From the NCBI GenBank assembly GCA_902783815.1, contig CACZSM010000273.1:1-6537 (forward strand): a stretch of 6,537 nt of DNA, read 5' to 3'. Positions 4,995-6,537 of the stretch are shown in pieces. This DNA comes from an uncultured Ruminococcus sp. GTDB taxonomy: Bacteria > Bacillota > Clostridia > Oscillospirales > Acutalibacteraceae. How positions within the stretch are numbered: the first letter of the stretch is position 1; every line of letters begins with the position of its first letter. The notes below the pieces were generated by a model. The model was not told where the DNA came from, made no database searches, and saw only the letters and a program-made list of their open reading frames with translations. The position numbers and the translations under genes were made by a program.

Positions 4995-6537
4995 ATGGAG
5001 GCTATTATCAAATTCAACAGCGATCTCAGGGATGTTCCGGTCGAGGATCTCGGTCAGGGCTTTGGGATAGTTAATGCTGATACAGACGAATTGTATTCAC
5101 TGTACTCTCTGCCCGGAGTAGAAAATGTAGAGCTGCCGAAAAATGTTTTTCTGAACATCCGCAGCGCACTTACAGCAAGCTGTATTACCTCAATACAGTC
5201 GGATGAAACACTCGGACTCAGCGGAAAAGGTGTAATAGTCGGAATAATTGATACCGGAGTAGATTATACTCATCCTGAATTCCGCTTTCCGGACGGAAGT
5301 ACAAGGATCCTGAGTATATGGGATCAGCGTACAGAGGGAGTACCTCCGGATGGCTTCAATATCGGTACTGAATATACTGCCGCACAGATTAATTCAGCTC
5401 TTGTCAGCAATGATCCGTTTTCAGTCCTGCCGCAGCAGGATATAAGCGGTCACGGTACGGCAGTTGCCGGTATTGCCGCCGGAAATTCCGGTGCTGCTCC
5501 GGGAAGTTCAATAATAGCGGTAAGGGTAGGCAGGGCAGGAGATGACTATGCCCGTTCGACCTCCCTTATGAGGGCTTTGCGCTATGTTATAAACAAAGCA
5601 AGAGAATACAATATGCCGGCGGCAATAAATCTCAGCTTCGGCATGAATGAGGGTTCACATAATGGTGATTCTCTTTTTGAGGAGTATATCACTGCCGTAA
5701 GCAGTGAGTGGAAAACCTCTGTAGTTATCCCTACAGGAAATGAAGGCGGAGCCGGACATCACTATTCCGGCTCCATAAAAACAGGAGAAACTCTGGATAT
5801 TGAATTTTTTACTTCGTCCGGCATAAGCGGACTTTATCTTTCTATGTGGAAAAACTACGCGGATGACATAAGCGCAGAGCTTTTTCTACCTGATGGCAGT
5901 GCAACCGGTACGGTATATCAGGCGACACCTCCTGTACTGTACCGTTTCGGAGATACCTCCGTAGGCATAATTTACGGTCAGCCGACAGTATATAGCACTT
6001 CTCAGGAGGTATATTTTGATATCCGGTCGGAGAGGGGGTTTGTACCCACAGGGGCATGGAGGCTCAGGCTTCGTGGGCTTGACATTGCAAACGGCAGTTT
6101 TGACATATGGCTGCCGACAGTAGAGCAGGTAACGACAGGAACATATTTTGCCGTTCCGGATAATTTCAATACCCTGACGATACCCTCTACTTCACAGAAG
6201 GTCATACGCACCTCCGGCTACAACTACCGTATAGGCAATATTGCAGAATTTTCCGGCAAAGGTACTCCATACACTAATTTTCCTGATACAGCCGCCCCGG
6301 CGGTAAATATCACAGCCCCGGCGGTGGGCGGAGGTTTTGACACATTTACAGGCACAAGTTTTGCAGCACCATTTGTCACAGGTTCTGCGGCACTTCTTAT
6401 GGAATGGGGCATAGTGATGGGAAATTCACCTTTTCTGTATGGGGAGCGCTTGAAAGCGTATATACGAAAAAGTGCAAGGCGAAGCAGCGGCATAAAATAC
6501 CCTGACCCGTCATTTGGCTACGGAAAACTATGCGCCG
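4995..6537 (+). CDS. Csp-type S8 subtilisin-like serine protease (3' end outside window)
   Basis: 514 residues are visible and the frame is still open at the window edge. Clostridial Csp proteases are around 560 residues, so only the C-terminus should be missing. A short prodomain-like region (about 1-65) precedes the core. The triad is complete: D86 in GIIDTGVDYTHPEF, H153 in SGHGTAVAGIAAG and S455 in GTSFAAPFVTG, with the oxyanion asparagine N249 in PTGNEGG. About 206 residues separate N249 from S455, against about 66 in subtilisin. The excess (about 260-376) is beta-rich and matches the jelly-roll insertion typical of CspB-like enzymes. No signal peptide is present, as in the Csp family. 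Csp proteases cleave pro-SleC during germination; the adjacent SleC-like gene is the obvious candidate substrate. Unlike the degenerate CspA/CspC pseudoproteases of Clostridioides difficile, this copy should be active. S8 paralogues of other function exist in related gut clostridia, so the germination role is inferred. Confidence 0.92.
   Translation, partial: MEAIIKFNSDLRDVPVEDLGQGFGIVNADTDELYSLYSLPGVENVELPKNVFLNIRSALTASCITSIQSDETLGLSGKGVIVGIIDTGVDYTHPEFRFPDGSTRILSIWDQRTEGVPPDGFNIGTEYTAAQINSALVSNDPFSVLPQQDISGHGTAVAGIAAGNSGAAPGSSIIAVRVGRAGDDYARSTSLMRALRYVINKAREYNMPAAINLSFGMNEGSHNGDSLFEEYITAVSSEWKTSVVIPTGNEGGAGHHYSGSIKTGETLDIEFFTSSGISGLYLSMWKNYADDISAELFLPDGSATGTVYQATPPVLYRFGDTSVGIIYGQPTVYSTSQEVYFDIRSERGFVPTGAWRLRLRGLDIANGSFDIWLPTVEQVTTGTYFAVPDNFNTLTIPSTSQKVIRTSGYNYRIGNIAEFSGKGTPYTNFPDTAAPAVNITAPAVGGGFDTFTGTSFAAPFVTGSAALLMEWGIVMGNSPFLYGERLKAYIRKSARRSSGIKYPDPSFGYGKLCA

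Noticed and set aside
5842..6493. Three antisense open frames (5842-6057, 6002-6211, 6224-6493)
   Set aside because: They lie opposite the well-supported Csp-type protease gene, lack ribosome binding sites and recognisable domains, and are shadows of its codon pattern.

Overview
The window carries four closely spaced genes, all on the + strand, and reads like chromosomal DNA of a low-to-moderate GC, spore-forming member of the Clostridia (Firmicutes). A Ruminococcus/Oscillospiraceae-type host is my guess; it rests on gene content and general feel of codon use, not on a search. Support for a Gram-positive endospore former comes from strong AGGAGG-type ribosome binding sites, a sigma-A-type promoter, and above all an adjacent pair resembling the clostridial germination proteins SleC and Csp.

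Layout. Positions 1-86 hold the tail of whatever lies upstream, closed by a strong intrinsic terminator (46-86). A consensus-like promoter (131-159) follows. It drives a short protein with two zinc ribbons and one membrane segment (209-676), which overlaps by ATGA a 983-residue exported protein (673-3624). The large protein carries an HExxH zinc-peptidase motif with a downstream glutamate (gluzincin pattern) inside a multidomain, beta-rich architecture. An 84-base gap follows, with an inverted repeat and a possible but weak sporulation-type promoter. Then come a SleC-like cortex-lytic enzyme precursor (3709-4992: N-terminal beta domain, proline-rich linker, SpoIID-like domain, peptidoglycan-binding repeat) and, two bases later, a Csp-type subtilase (4995 to the window end, still open) with an intact Asp-His-Ser triad and an inserted jelly-roll-like domain.

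How the genes fit together. In clostridia, Csp subtilases activate pro-SleC by cleavage, after which SleC degrades the spore cortex. Here the probable protease and its probable substrate are neighbours with near-overlapping reading frames, which suggests a self-contained zymogen/activator unit. The first two genes look like a separate, translationally coupled membrane/extracellular unit of unknown role. Whether all four are co-transcribed cannot be decided from sequence alone. I see no RNA genes, insertion sequences, CRISPR arrays or long repeats. The most novel part is the zinc-ribbon/metallopeptidase pair; the SleC-Csp pair is the best understood.
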